Part shown: positions 1 through 18,553 of the stretch, in pieces
Layout: each line of letters begins with the position of its first letter
Position numbering within the stretch: position 1 is the stretch's first letter
Assembly: GCA_030272585.1 (NCBI GenBank)
Contig: BSYQ01000007.1
Span: 4,406,001-4,470,000 of the forward strand
DNA length: 64,000 nt
Direction of reading: 5' to 3'
Source of the DNA: Bryopsis sp. KO-2023
Taxonomy: Eukaryota > Chlorophyta > Ulvophyceae > Bryopsidales > Bryopsidaceae
Made by a program: the position numbers and the translations under genes
Notes under the pieces: generated by a model
What the model was told of the DNA's origin: nothing
Database searches by the model: none
Seen by the model: only the letters and a program-made list of their open reading frames with translations

Positions 1-1344
1 ACAAACAGCCTCCGCCCCTTGGCAGATAGTTACTAAAGAGCAAGTTTTTTTTTCTGAGTGTTTCTGGAAAGATGAAAAAACAACACTGTAGATCAACTGA
101 AGGTATGAATACACCCACCCTGCTCCAGAAAGCGCTCTAGAAACCTAGCAGCACTTCTGGAGGATGAAACACCGAAATGCTGCACATTTTGTACTTGTAA
201 AGGTAAACAGACAAGCAACCCGCAACAAAACAAACCTTACGGCCAACGGCAGAGGTTCTTCTGACAGGGAGTTCGCAGCATACCTGCCCCGAAAACAGCG
301 CTCGAACGAGGACGGATGTCATCCTGTCTGAGAACTCTGTCTGGGCGAACGACGACGACTGTGCAGGAAAACGCGCGGTGCAATCCGCTGTGGGGAGGGT
401 AAGGCGAGAACTGGACGTTCGTGAAAGTTCTGGAAGTAGGTGGTTGGGTTTGCTTTGTGGGCGGCGGGTGCATGTTCGTCGTGTACGGCAACTCAATTAG
501 ATTAAGAATTAAAATGAGGGTCAGACGTGGGAGCTTTTCGCTGGCCATCCTCGTCCCGTGCCAGTAATTAAGTGGTTACATGAAAATGACGATGTGACAC
601 CTTACGAATCCCCTTACGAATCCACAACCTATATTTTTTCTCCACCGAAAAAATACAGTATTTTGCAGTACTTTGGATGGTAAGCCATTGATTGCATGCT
701 GATTCCATGATTTCCCCTTATTTTCATTTTATTCATTTATTATTTTCTTTATTTATCTCTTGTATTTCGATCCACTGTGAACCCATCAAAAGGAGGCTTC
801 CATATTGGTTTAAAAGTCTTCAGTTTTACGTTGGCACCGAGCCATCAGACGACACTTCCCTCTTCAAAGGAGGCAGCTTCAATTGGATATACTATTTTGT
901 CATTTTACATGCCGACTTGTCAACCACCCCCAGGTCAAAACGGTTCCACAAACTCGTGCCATTTCTTTACTTACGTTCCAAAAATAAAGTCTTAATGTGG
1001 CTTGCACCAAGTAGCCTTCCCCCCCGCACACACACACACACACAAAAAAAAAAGGGAAAAAGCAAAATCCTTGGCCATTGGTTCATTCATTGCATACATC
1101 AAAACCTTCCAAAAAAAACAAAGAAACACACCTGCCTTCATATCGCATCCACCTCCATCTTGACAACAACAAAAACAGGATTCACAGACAAAGGCGGGTG
1201 ACAAAAAACCCACACAATATCCACAATAACCCATAGCTTCCATATACTCCATAGTGCAAGAAAAAGACCCAAAAAAAGAAAATTAAAGTTTACTACCAAT
1301 TCCGACTTGGATCGATCGAGATATCGAACCGGAAGGGGTATGAA
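1..1344. other. Gene-poor 5' flank with CA microsatellite
   Basis: I recognise no coding region here. The longest open frames (minus strand, about 137-548) show no family resemblance, although one of them ends at a good donor-like site (GTAAGG on the minus strand near 240), so an unrecognised first exon or 5' UTR of a gene leaving the window cannot be excluded. There is a short CA microsatellite around 1028-1043 followed by an A-run, and a repeated CCTTACGAATCC motif near 600-620. Confidence 0.4.
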
Positions 1345-3755
1345 TTAGACCATCGGGGGAGCTTCATACGGCAGGTCCCTCTTCCTGACTTCACCCTTGT
1401 CTTTCCCTTCGACAGCCCCCACACTGGGCATCATGCACATGACCTCGTGGATCTTGTGGCGAGTTTCCTGCCTGTTGTCACGGTCCATCGCGAAGCACAC
1501 GAAAACTGCACTGACGGTGTCCAGCAGGATTCGGGAGAAGAACATGATGACCACCAGGATCAAGAAGAGGGTGCAGAGGCCCAGGTAGATCGAGTATTTC
1601 TTGTTCACGTCCTTGGACAGGTCATCGTTCCAGACGAAGTAGGAGGTCGTACCCAAAATGATGGAAACGGAGCCCGAAAGGACGACCCCAGTCAGACCCA
1701 GGATGATCGGAGGCACCCACCTGAAGTAGTCACGGAATTGAGAGAAGATACCCAATGGACATATCGATTTGATGCATCATACGGGAACGTCGATACGCAC
1801 AGATCAATTGTGGTCGAAATTCTTGCCAGTTTTTTCAGTCATGTACGACAGGTTAAATGGCAGACAATGAACGTGCGGGGGTTTCAGGTCTGACTCACCA
1901 GATGGTGTAAGCGTTGATGAAGTTCCTCTTGAGCATCTGTACGGTGTCTTTCCCTGACTCCCAGAAAGATTCTCCAGTGATCGCCATGTGCACGGTGGCG
2001 AATTCAGTGAGGAACTCCAGCAAGGAAATGATACCTTGGACGCAGCAATTGACCAGCCACCAGAACCAGCTCTTCTTGTTGTCCCTTTTCAGTTTCTCAG
2101 CAACCCATCGAATGACTTGCCCGATGGTCACGATGATACTGCTCAGGCAAATCGATCCGAAGGAAGGACCCAGTGCATGTCTGGACGATGAAAAACCAGC
2201 AAAAAAATTGATTACTACAGTATTAGTCATTCATTGCTATTCCGTTGCAGTTTTTCTCAACGATCCAGATACGGTTTGATTTGTCGTTTTTCCCACCCAT
2301 GGGAAAACGAGTTAGAAATCTTTTTCGCTGCTTTGCGACACAATGGCAGATTCTACCCTTCAGCAGAAAAAGGTTTCGGAAAAGAATTTTTTGGGGTTTT
2401 TTTTCAACACACCTGAATGATCTCCTGGTTTTTCCCGGCACATGGATATCTCCTTCATCAGCAAAATACCATTGAGCGATTACTCCAGACACGACGTACA
2501 CACGGATCTGACTCATGAGGAATAGGTTCCACAGGGCCATGAATGCCAGCAAAACATAGTAAGGAACCACCCAGTTGGCCACATTATACTTGCAGCAAGC
2601 CACCTGTTCCACACACACACACCTCATGTCCAATCAAAAGGGAAGGAGGGGCTTTGATATTCCGTTATTTTAGCTTGATAGGTTTAGCTAGTGTTTTCCT
2701 GTGGGGTTCTGCTCACCCGCTGGCCCGAGACTGAGTAGCATCCATCTTTGTCGTCGCCAAACTTCTTTGAGTTCAACTCAAAGTTGCCGTTGGAATAGAC
2801 AATGACTCCCAAGGCTAGCATCAACGCCGAGATTATGATAACCATAATCATCGTCCCCAAAGCGAAAAAGATCAGCTGCAGGTTTTCTCGAACGCCGTCC
2901 GCAGCCGAGTCCAACAGCTTGGCAACCATGTTCAGTTTAGTGCGCAAGCACATGAACAGGAGACAGAGTATGAACCCCACCCCGACAAGAATGCCACCAT
3001 AGATAGGGTTCTTCACGATGAACTCGTAGATTCCAGCACCGATCGGGATGGCTACGATGATTGTCACGGTCAGGTAGACCATGGCGATAGCAAAGTAAGA
3101 GAAGAGCAGAAGAAAAACGAAGCCGAGGACGATCGCTCCCAATGTGGCGCCGAGAAGCCAGTACCAGGCGTGATCCAGAAATTCCATAAAAGTCCCGTTG
3201 GACAGATCTTGAATGGCTTGCTGAGTGGCTGCTGCAGCTGCACCTTCGGCGACGAGCGCCAGCGCGCTGTTGACCTCTACAGTTGTTGCTGGAGTGGATG
3301 ATGGAGCAGTGCAGTAGCTGAGCTCCGTGAGATAGTCCTGCTTGTAGAGCTGGCGCCAATCATCGTTTCTGGAAACCGGAACAGAAAGCAGCCGCCGAGA
3401 GCCCACATCAGACAAGGGTGAAACGTACGTGTTACGCTCGCCCAACGCGGCACCCTCAAAACAATGCAGGAACATCCAGCTGAAGGTTTCTCAAAGTTCC
3501 AAAAGATTGCGTGAGACGCGTTCGCTTTAGGGAGTTTTTCTGATTTCAGCCAAAGCAGCAAATGAATATGTCTGCTACGGACCTGTTGAAGAAGCCGAAG
3601 ATGGCAACCCCTCCACTCAATATCATGAGCACGGCGTAAAAGACCGTGAAACAGACATCGTTATACTTCCGCTTCTCATACTCGAATCCTTTTTGGACGA
3701 GAGGCTCGGAACTGTCGTCAGGCACCACGGCTTCCACAATATCTGACGCGTCCAT
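1345..3755 (-). CDS. Choline transporter-like protein (SLC44/PNS1 type)
   Basis: Multi-pass membrane protein of the choline transporter-like family, expected to move choline or related cations across the plasma or an organelle membrane. Five exons close in frame: 3755-3583, 3368-2717, 2603-2413, 2180-1899 and 1720-1345, giving about 557 residues. The first exon ends in a transmembrane helix (VFYAVLMILSGGVAIFGFF). After it comes a short luminal loop, then several helices, then the family-diagnostic QWYF motif in exon 3 and the conserved HALGPSFGS stretch in exon 4. The loop after helix 1 is short, as in fungal and plant PNS1-type proteins, not long as in animal CTL1. The start chosen is the ATG at 3755 (MDASDIVEAV); an upstream in-frame extension to 3782 lacks clear support. 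It lies head-to-head with the TTC4 gene. Substrate is inferred from the family only. Confidence 0.85.
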
Positions 3756-3972
3756 CGCAAAATAGGCCTTGGGCAGAGGCAACGGTACCCCTTGTCGACA
3801 GCAACAAACCGCTGATCCACGGGGACTGCTTTATTCGGAGTGAGGCCGTCGCGCATGTCAGACATGATGGTGCGCGGACTCGGGACGCTGGGCGTTCTGA
3901 TAAATCTGTCCTGTCGAGTTCCTTTCGTGGATTCTGTCCATTGCGTCAAGGTTTGGTTCCGAAATTTGGACC
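3756..3972. promoter_or_regulatory. Divergent promoter, CTL / TTC4
   Basis: Only 217 bp separate the two start codons of oppositely oriented genes, so both core promoters and both 5' UTRs must sit here or overlap the genes. I see no canonical TATA box. The interval is GC-richer than the neighbouring introns. This is a position-based call. Confidence 0.5.
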
Positions 3973-6780
3973 ATGGGGTCGAAAGGCGATGCTGAGGGTG
4001 CGGAGGAGCTGCCCGCGCTGTTCTGGGATGAAATTCCGGAAAATGCGGCGGAAAACCCCGATTACGCCGCCATCCAGTCGCTGATCTACGACGAGAGCAC
4101 GCCCGAAGAAACCGTGGAAAACTTCAAGGTGGGTTTTATGTGCATATCCAAGAATTAACTGAATATTGCTTGAATTGTCAAACCATGAATCTCATGAGCA
4201 GAAAGACGGGGCTGAGGGACCCATTTGAAAACAGAGCTGAAGAAATCATCCAGCTAGAGGAGCAGAGATTTTCATGTGAAAAAAGGGGAAAAAATCAATA
4301 CAAATTGTAGCATAAATGTTGTTTTTCAATTTTCCATTTTCCAGAGATGGAGGCTTTTTCCTTTGAAGGAATAATAAGAAAACAGACCCCCCCCAATGAA
4401 AAGTGTACATGATTCTCCCAGACTGCATGTGAAAGCAGCCCCTTCTGTGATAGTGGCCCTGATGCATGTTCACTGCTGAATCATGCTTCTTTTTCAAAAT
4501 CTATTTTTAGAATCAGGGCAACGACCGGCTGAAACGAGCGATCCAAGTGAAGAACAAGATTTACTTCGACCAAGCCATCGAATTCTACACCAAAGGCATC
4601 GACTACGAATGCAAAAACGATTCCTTAAGGGCAATACTTTTCACCAATCGTTCGCAGGCGCACATCCACCTGGGTGAGTTCAATTCCTCAGTGGTCAATC
4701 CAAAAAAATTCAAAACAATGAATGCCGTTATTGGCCTTCCCAAAGTTGGGGGAAGTTGTGGAGGAAAAATCGTACGGGACAGTCAGCGTGATTTGGAAGC
4801 AGCCCTAACCAGATCTATGTCTTGCTGCACATTCTTAAAAAACCGAAAAACGAAAATAAAATTGAAAAATAGATGTAAAAAAATACTGATGGTGAAATTG
4901 GTGGAGCATCTAGGCAACTGGCGGAAGGCATTGAAAGACAGCAAGGAAGCCGTCAGACTCGACCCCAACAACATCAAGGTGTGCACCTGTTTTTTTGCTG
5001 CTCACCTCCTCCCCCCCCCCAAGAAAAAGGAGCTGTTACCTTTATATAGAGTTTTGATCATCTGGACCATGCTGGCTTGCCGTTTTTTCTCTAATTTTGG
5101 GAATACCACCACTGGGGTGATGTCCAGTTCTCAGGAAGGGAGTCTTTCGTGGATTCCAGGCTTGGTATCGAGGTGCCCGGTCTGCCCTGAAGCTTCAAGA
5201 TGTTGATGAGACCCTCCGATTCTGTGAAAAAGGGTTGGAGGTGGATCCAGACAATGTCGACCTCAAGAAATTATCCAAGGTAGGAGAGGAAAAGGTTTGC
5301 TTCTATTCGATGTATAGAGCCACACTAACCGCAATGCATATATGCGTTGGGACTGAAGGGTTGGTGGTTTTTTGAATTGCGGAGGTTTGTGGTGTTAGGA
5401 TGCTGTTTCGAGGCGGGCCATTATTGTCAAGGAGAAAGCAGCAGCCAAAGAGAAACAAGATGCCCTCATTGCAAAGGCTACAGAAATGGCTGATCACTTG
5501 CTGAGACGAGGAATCCGGTATTCTTCTGCAAAATAATTAAAAGGACAAAAAAGAAGAAGAAAAACACCATCCTGACTTTGGTACCATTGTTGCTGCCCGA
5601 ATTCTTGACATTTGGGAGTGTCATGCTGTTGAGATTTTTTCGATTTTTTCGGTTGGTCCGGAGCAATAATGTTTAATTTTTTTTGTTTTTTCTGTGGAAG
5701 GCTGTGCCAGCCCAACTTCAATGTAGGAGAATTTTACCCCTACTTGGATGAGGACAGCGTAATGCATTGGCCGGTTTTGTTCGTTTACCCCGAAACCATG
5801 CAGCAGGATTTCATTCAAGACGTAGAAGAGATCGACCCCATCGAAACGCAATTGGACATCGTAAGCAAAAACAAACACACCTGCCATTTCGACTTTTTTT
5901 TTTTTTGGCCTGGCATATCTTTCCAGTGAAACAGGAGGACAGTGGTGAAGGGTTTATATATACCACTGGTGGTGTTCAATTGTTGTTTTTTGTTTTTTTT
6001 CTCCTTCTTTTTCCTGTAGATGTTTGGACCTGAAGCAGAGCCGATTTCTTGGGATGCTGACAAAGAATATAGGAGGGATACGGTGGATGTTTACTACTTG
6101 GCTAATGCAGGGAAGCAATTCACTCGGGTATGGTCTTAAAACATGTCTGCAATCAAGTTTTTCTTTGGTTCATGATGGTTTGCTTTTACCCTCCCAAGAA
6201 TGATGCTTCCTGACATGCAATGATGTAATAGCTTTTCGAAGAGGTGGTGTTGATCTGGTAACAAAATTCCTTCCGATTTTTCAGTTATGTTTTGTTTTGG
6301 ACGGGTTTTCGGGGGGGAAGAGTTTTGTGGATGTTGTTGAACATTTTCCTCTGGAAAGAAGAGTGTGTGTGTGAGGGGGGGGTGCGTCCATCTGCATATC
6401 TTTTTCAGTATTTCTTTTGCATGGTACATCGTGGTTGCCCGTTTCTTTTCTTGTTTGCAGCAGATTTTTCACCTGAGTGTGCATGTCATTCATACATACA
6501 TTTTGTCGTTATACAGGATGAGCTCATCTCGACACTGGCAGGTCAATTCTCTGGGGATTTGTCGGAGTATGGACCCAAGCAATATGGGGATGATGCCATT
6601 TGTTGGGTGAAAGTGGAGGAATGGAAAACCATGAGGGATGTGTTGGAAGAGCCAGGTCACATTGTTCCTGGAGTCCCCACATTCTTTATCGTAGCGAGGG
6701 GGTCAAAATACCATGAGCGTTTCTTGGCATCGAAAGACATCCCTTTCCAGAAAAACTCTGATTTCACCATTCCCATATAA
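3973..6780 (+). CDS. TTC4: TTC4/CNS1-type TPR co-chaperone
   Basis: Tetratricopeptide protein expected to bind the EEVD tails of HSP90 and HSP70 in the cytosol. Eight exons close in frame: 3973-4128, 4511-4673, 4914-4978, 5160-5279, 5399-5517, 5701-5860, 6020-6127 and 6517-6780; 384 residues, against 387 for human TTC4. The N-terminal acidic segment (LPALFWDEIPEN) is followed by TPR motifs (FDQAIEFYTKGIDYE, ALKDSKEAVRLDPNN, ETLRFCEKGLEVDPDN), a helical linker (KEKAAAKEKQDALIAKA) and the C-terminal wheel domain with its hallmark WPVLFVYPE. The last exon carries the family's VPGVPTFFIV stretch. All splice sites read as GT-AG. It is head-to-head with the choline transporter-like gene. The HSP70 gene at 21.2 kb encodes a possible client partner with an EEVD tail. 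Confidence 0.93.
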
Positions 6781-7123
6781 ACTGTGTTGTTCCGATGGGT
6801 GGCATTTTTTTTGATGGGGTGGATCGAAAAAGGTGCAAAAAGGGAAAAAAAAACAGGGAAGGGGCGGGTAAAGTGTGGTGTAGCGAATGGGACGTCGCTG
6901 TATGTAGAAGTTATGCTAGCGATACTTCCTGGATGTGTTTTTCCCTTGCGAAAAGAAAAAGCATCCATATTTCTAGTTGAGAGGGCAGGTCTTGGCTGCT
7001 TACTGTGTGTGTGTGTGTCTCACTTCTGATCTGATTGCTTGGCCCAAGTAAATATGCGATTGAAAAACATCCCCCTTTGTGAATAGACTACACCCCAAAC
7101 GGACACGTGTGTTTTCCTCAAAA

Positions 7124-13371
<6,248 letters not shown>

Positions 13372-14214
13372 CTGGTTGCGAGAACGAGTGAAACAAAACC
13401 TCAGCAACTGTGAGCACGAGGACAACTTCACAACCCCACCCAAGACGTGAATGCTTTTGTATGTTCATTTTCCTAGTGTGACGACCACCGGCTCCATTTC
13501 CGTCGTGTTTAAAACCACCCAGCAACGTCCAATGCTGTGACGACTACAACTGAAGTTTCCTTGCGTCGGTTTCATATCTCACGAAATGGAAGCTCGCGAT
13601 CGTTGCGAACACGAACAACGCCCGATTGCAACATAAAGGAATCGAGTTCATAGCGCTAAAAGCTAAACCTCAAGCATACGAGCTCCGGAAACGTCACTTC
13701 GATCAAGCAACCGACGTCGAGTTATGAAATCTGAGACACACATTCAAGACGTGGGGATAGGGTCTATCGACGACCTTGGTAGGGACGTACTTCCCGGGCC
13801 TTACTTTCTTTTTCAGCTGTCCCATTCGAGTCACCCGCGATGCCAGAATCCTGAAGCTTGTGTTGTGTTGGTGTTGACGATGGCTGGATCGTTTGAAGTG
13901 TGGAAGCTTGTCATTAAATGGGGGAGTTCTGCAGGGATGGAGCGATTCTTGTGAAGTGAGTCAGACACCCCAACGCATTTTCTGTGTGGTGCCTTTGGGT
14001 CACAGAGTTGACGCTGTGTTTTGGAGATGTGTGTTCGACCCGGGCTCTGCGGCCGCCCCCCACAGGACTAGACGCGGCAGGAGGATAGGCTGCTTCAAAT
14101 TGAATATTTTATTGATAGTCAGGACGTCGACGTTATTCACGCCATTCCGGGCCACCGATGTCCAACACTGCCAAAAGTCGCTATCCCACTGAGCTACCCC
14201 CATTAAGTACAGGG
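13372..14214. promoter_or_regulatory. Divergent interval, KIFAP3 / MYCBPAP-like
   Basis: About 840 bp between the first recognised KIFAP3 exon (minus) and the likely start of the MYCBPAP-like gene (plus). It must hold the missing KIFAP3 start exon and both promoters. I could not identify a TATA box or a convincing RFX-type X-box (two half-sites in inverted repeat) by eye. Part of it, at 14179-14201, resembles a tRNA D-arm on the minus strand. Confidence 0.45.
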
Positions 14215-17200
14215 ATGCACAGCGAAACAGTGGCAAAGATGAGAGCTGTCGGACACTTGAAGAGGCACCACATTCTGGGAAGTGTGGATGACTTTGAACA
14301 AGAGCTGGCGACTCAGCAAGCGACAGAAATTACACCCGAAGAAGTCGAAGATGAGCCAGCCATTGAACCCCAGACGCTCCCTGACGATATCCAGCGGGCA
14401 CTCGAGGCTGCTCCTGATCTAAGAGACGACTTGCTGGAAGCATACAAGCAGCTGGCGACTGACAGGTGCGGCGGAGAAGCAGGCAGCCTCGATTTTCAGC
14501 TCGCTCTTGTTCGACGCCGCCACTGAATCAACAATACTTTTCGACCAGGGACCTCCTCCGTCGTCACATGGAAACAATGACCCAAACAACAAGTAAAGGA
14601 CGACATCAAACGAATGAAAGGTACTATGCAACTTGCAACTCTTGAAGAGAGGTTTTGACGCAAATCCCAAACGCTGCCGCCATTGGCAGTGTTTGGCATT
14701 GTTTTGAAATTTGCGGTTTAATCCATGCCAGGATTGGAAAGACAATATCAGCAGCTCTAAAAGAAGGGGAAAATCAGCGAGCTCTTGACAAATGGAACTT
14801 GCAACAGCTCGAATGGAGTGAAATATCTTCTCGACTCGCCTGGGCCACAGAGAGACAGCCGGAGGAACTTGCCATGTCAAGGGGTACTGAAATTGAGTTA
14901 ATTGTGCAAGCTAATGACAAACCTCTTCACTGTGTATCATGTAAAAGAAATCATATTTTGCCAAAGAACTCTGCATGCATGAACGGGCACTGAGAAAACA
15001 TTGCGTTCAATCAAGAATTCATGCCTGTATTTGAAACATAGGTCAGGATTGGAGGCAGCGAGAAGAGATCCTGGAACATCTCCTAAAGTCCATCCCTTTG
15101 AACAAGCGTGGCCATGGTGCTGAGCAGTGGAGAATGAGTCTCCGAGGTGCTTGGGAAAGATGGGTTCCAGTGGGAAGTATGTTCAGCGGACTTTTCACAG
15201 CCGTCTATGACAAGCCCAGCGTAAAAGACTCAAGGTTGGAAGCCAATCACAATTTTTTTTTTAGCACAGAGAAAACGAAGTCACAGGTATCCAGGTTTGG
15301 AGATCGATAGTGAAAAGTAAATCAATGTTCTCCCAGGGAGCTTTTGAAGATTTCCAAACACGATGAGAGTAATCTCAACTCGATGAGCAAACGATCCTTG
15401 CGTTGCGCTCCATCGCCGACGCTCAAAACGACTTCATCTTGCTTGAAGGCTAGAAATCGAAGCTGGGCTGATTCGGAGTGGTTGCAACACCAAACTAGTG
15501 TTTACAGGAAGCACATGAAGGTTCGAATGCTTTCCAGTTCTGGAACAGGATCAACTTGCAGACTTCATTTTCAAAGATATTGAAATATATACGTAATTTC
15601 TCCCACAGGCACTTCAACCTCACAACCCCAACATGGGGGAGCTTTACATCGTTGGAGAAGCCATCGAAAACAAGGTGCTTGTGTTTCTGCAGCAAATTAT
15701 CGTAACTCCTCGTTCCTGCAAGATTCTCACTCATGATTATTTCTTATCACATTATAGGTCTGGGAGACTGTTCATCGGGAAGTGGCCTTGGAAGATGTTG
15801 CCAGGCTGCTTACCCTGACCAAGCCAGGAGCTAAGGAAGATGTTGAGGCAAGCGGAAAAGCTCTCGCATCTTTTTCGTTTCTTGGTTAGGAATGACCCGC
15901 GGCGAGTTTGGTGAAATTAGTCTCGCGGCTTTGTGTGTTTCAGAACATGCTGGAAACTTTAAAAACGCATGAGGTGGAGGAACGAGATATCGAGGAAGGT
16001 GGGGAGGATCTTCAGGATTTTCCGGAGCACAACAGACAGGGCCCCAGGTTGAGTGTTTCCTCTGAAACTCTCTTATTCCATACTGCTCCCTCTCGGCTTT
16101 GCGAGTCGATTCTCAGGGTCACGAACAGTGGAAGCACTGCTGTCTTCTACGAGTGGGTTCAAGAGCGACCAGAACTGCCCGATCCTGCAACGGGTGGCGT
16201 CGATGAGGATCGATTCTTCCTCTTCAATAAGAAAGGAGCCATCCTTCCAGGTCATCACACCGAGTTCAGGTTCGGATTTCGGTCGAGTCGACCGGGAAGA
16301 TTCCTCGAAACCTGGACGATGAACACTTCCCCTAAGACTGTGGAAGCCATCCCAACCATTTCACTTCGAGGTTTAGCAGTAGTTTCCGACGAATCCAGCC
16401 TGAGGCGTAAAAACTGCGTCAAGAAACTGGATTCACGAGAGAAGATGAGGAAGGTGCAACACTGAAAACAACACCGAGAAATTCTGTGGCGCATCCAACT
16501 CGGATATTTTCCGAAGAACGTGGTGTTCAGCCGTGAGTCCTGTTCGATATCTTAAGAGTTTTTCTGTTCGTAGGTCAAGAGCGCGATCGAACGCATCATC
16601 AGAAACGTGGAAACACCACCTCTCGAGCCCCCGACTGTGCACCCCACAGTAGACAGAAAGAGAGAAATATTTGACGGCAAAAACATTGACATGTCGCCAC
16701 CAGTGTACTTTGAAGAGGCGGCATTCGACAATATGGCCAAAATTTACAGTAAAATATATGAAGTCCTGTACCCACCAATTATCGAAGAAGAGAAAAAGCC
16801 CGCAAAACCTGCTAAAGGTGACGCCCAGACATTTTGATTCGTTCATATATATATGTACATATATGTCCATATATATCCAGCACATAACAAGGCAAATGTC
16901 TCGATTTTCCAGGGAAAAAGAAGAACCCAGAGCCAGAAGTCGTCGTCGAAGAGCGGCCGCCAGAAACATGGGATGGAAGTGTAGATACCCTTACAGAGTT
17001 CATCGCCAAGCTCCAGGAGACTGCAGCCTCAGATGCTGAAAGCCACAGGAACGAGCTAAGACTCCTCCTTTCTGGCATGAGACTCCCCTCCGATGAACGC
17101 CTTATCGTTCACCGAGCAGTGCGACGTGTGCTTTTGACAGTCGCGGAAAGTATGGAGGAGATGGCACCGAAGGTACTGGAGGAATGCATGGAGCGATACG

Positions 17201-17657
17201 ATGCTGCTAGACGGAGCAGTAGGCCTGAACAAGAAGATGAAGAAGCGACAGAAAGTGCTGAAGAGGAGGCCCCCAGCTACAACCCTGAGGTAAGAAACAA
17301 TCTCTGTGGCCAGGGCCACATGACCGTTTTATTTCAGACTGCGTTGTGAGGAAGGGACGACCAGAAACGATAAAGAGGAGCGAGTGAATGGCTGCTTGTT
17401 AATTGCAGGAATATTCGCAGGAGCTCACATTGGCCTCCAAGAAGATAATCACTGACACTCTGAGCGTTGAAAACCAAATATCTGTGGAGAAGTCATTGAT
17501 TGCAGACTACATGGATGGTATGATTGAGGAAGCTAGAACTGCGTATGAGGGGTGCAGCGGCCAGCAAGGGCGTGCAGGAGAGCTGGAACAGCTGTCGTGG
17601 GCGGAATTTGACCTTTTGAGAAAAAAGGGAAAGCTGAAACTGGAAAACGACACATAG
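14158..17657 (+). CDS. MYCBPAP: MYCBP-associated-protein-like flagellar protein
   Basis: Probable homologue of MYCBPAP, a sperm and flagellum protein. Exons read with closing phases: 14215 (or 14158) to 14465, 14732-14883, 15042-15234, then an unresolved stretch to 15608, then 15609-15674, 15758-15847, 15944-16453, 16574-16817, 16913-17289 and 17409-17657. The exon at 15944-16453 holds the recognisable ASH/MSP-like segment: ILRVTNSGSTAVFYEW, then GAILPGHHTEFRFGFRS and GRFLETWTMNTSP. The C-terminal third is acidic and helical (RSSRPEQEDEEATESAEEE). The exon ending at 15847 appears to use a GC donor. The ATG at 14158 overlaps a tRNA-like D-arm, so the ATG at 14215 (MHSETVAKMRAVG) is the more likely start. 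Between 15300 and 15600 the best-looking coding frame is interrupted, so one or two exons there are uncertain. Head-to-head with KIFAP3, another flagellar gene. Confidence 0.72.
14179..14201 (-). other. tRNA-like D-arm / box A remnant
   Basis: On the minus strand this segment reads as a near-perfect tRNA D-arm with a box A core (GTAGCTCAGTGGGATAGC). The expected box B (GGTTCGANTCC) is absent at the right distance, so it is not a tRNA gene. It may be a tRNA-derived SINE remnant or chance. Confidence 0.35.
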
Positions 17658-18553
17658 CGAAATGTAATTTTCATTGATACGATACCACAGGTCTATCCCC
17701 ATTTTTGACCTTCAAAAGATACACAACCGCCAAAGTGCACTTTCAAGGAATGAAGGAAAAAGAAGCCTATATAAGCTACCTTTGTCAGAAGCAATTCGTT
17801 ACTCGATTGCAGAATCACAGAGTTTACTTGGCATGGTGACCTTTGCAGAACAAAACTGACTTTTCTCGCTCCAAGTTAAGGATTTTCAGCGCGTCCTGCA
17901 AATACTGACCCCCCACCCCCCCACACACGCCAAAAACAAAATACCTAATAAAACCGAAGAAAGAGGAACGCCACAGGACCCCAAAATTCACGAAAAGAGG
18001 AAATCAACCCCTCAAGAACTGATGGTTTTTTCTCGCGCAGCAGCAAAATCTATGTACTTTGACAATAATGTAAGGACTATTACGATATGAAAAAACGAAT
18101 TACTACTCCATTAGGCCATATTCACTTCCAGGAGTAGGTCTGTACTATAACAAAGAAAATCTGTGATCAATTCTTTTAGACTAAGGGGTGATAATATACT
18201 TGAGAAAAAATTGCATTCAAATCCACTTGATCCACTTAAATCCACATTCTAAAAGCTCCCCTCAAACGTTGAAGTCAGTCGAGAGCAGTACCATTCTCCA
18301 GAAACTCACCACTCGCTTCATGGCCAGATTTTGTTGGCTGACACACACCGGTGTACCTCAACGCACGTACTTTAATGCATGTAAATATGATTGATGAGGT
18401 GGATAGTATGTTTCCAGCTAATATTTATTCTCCTGCGCTTGTTCCGAGCTGGTTGGTTTCGTGGGTGGCGCGGTGTGGGGATCGGAAATAAGAGGCGCTT
18501 GCTTGAGTCTTTTTTTTTCCCAAGACTAGTATTTTGTTTTCATTGAATTAAAC
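17658..18553. other. Intergenic region, MYCBPAP-like to RRM gene
   Basis: No supported gene. It contains a C-rich stretch near 17910, an A/T-rich middle and, close to the RRM gene, a T-rich initiator-like region (18508-18540). It presumably holds the 3' UTR of the upstream gene and the promoter of the downstream one. Confidence 0.5.

Noticed and set aside
2234-2475. Plus-strand frames across choline-transporter exon 3/intron 3
   Set aside because: Shadows of the minus-strand gene and its intron; no independent support.
14179-14201. tRNA gene on the minus strand
   Set aside because: Only the D-arm/box A part is convincing; box B, the T-arm and a closing acceptor stem are missing.
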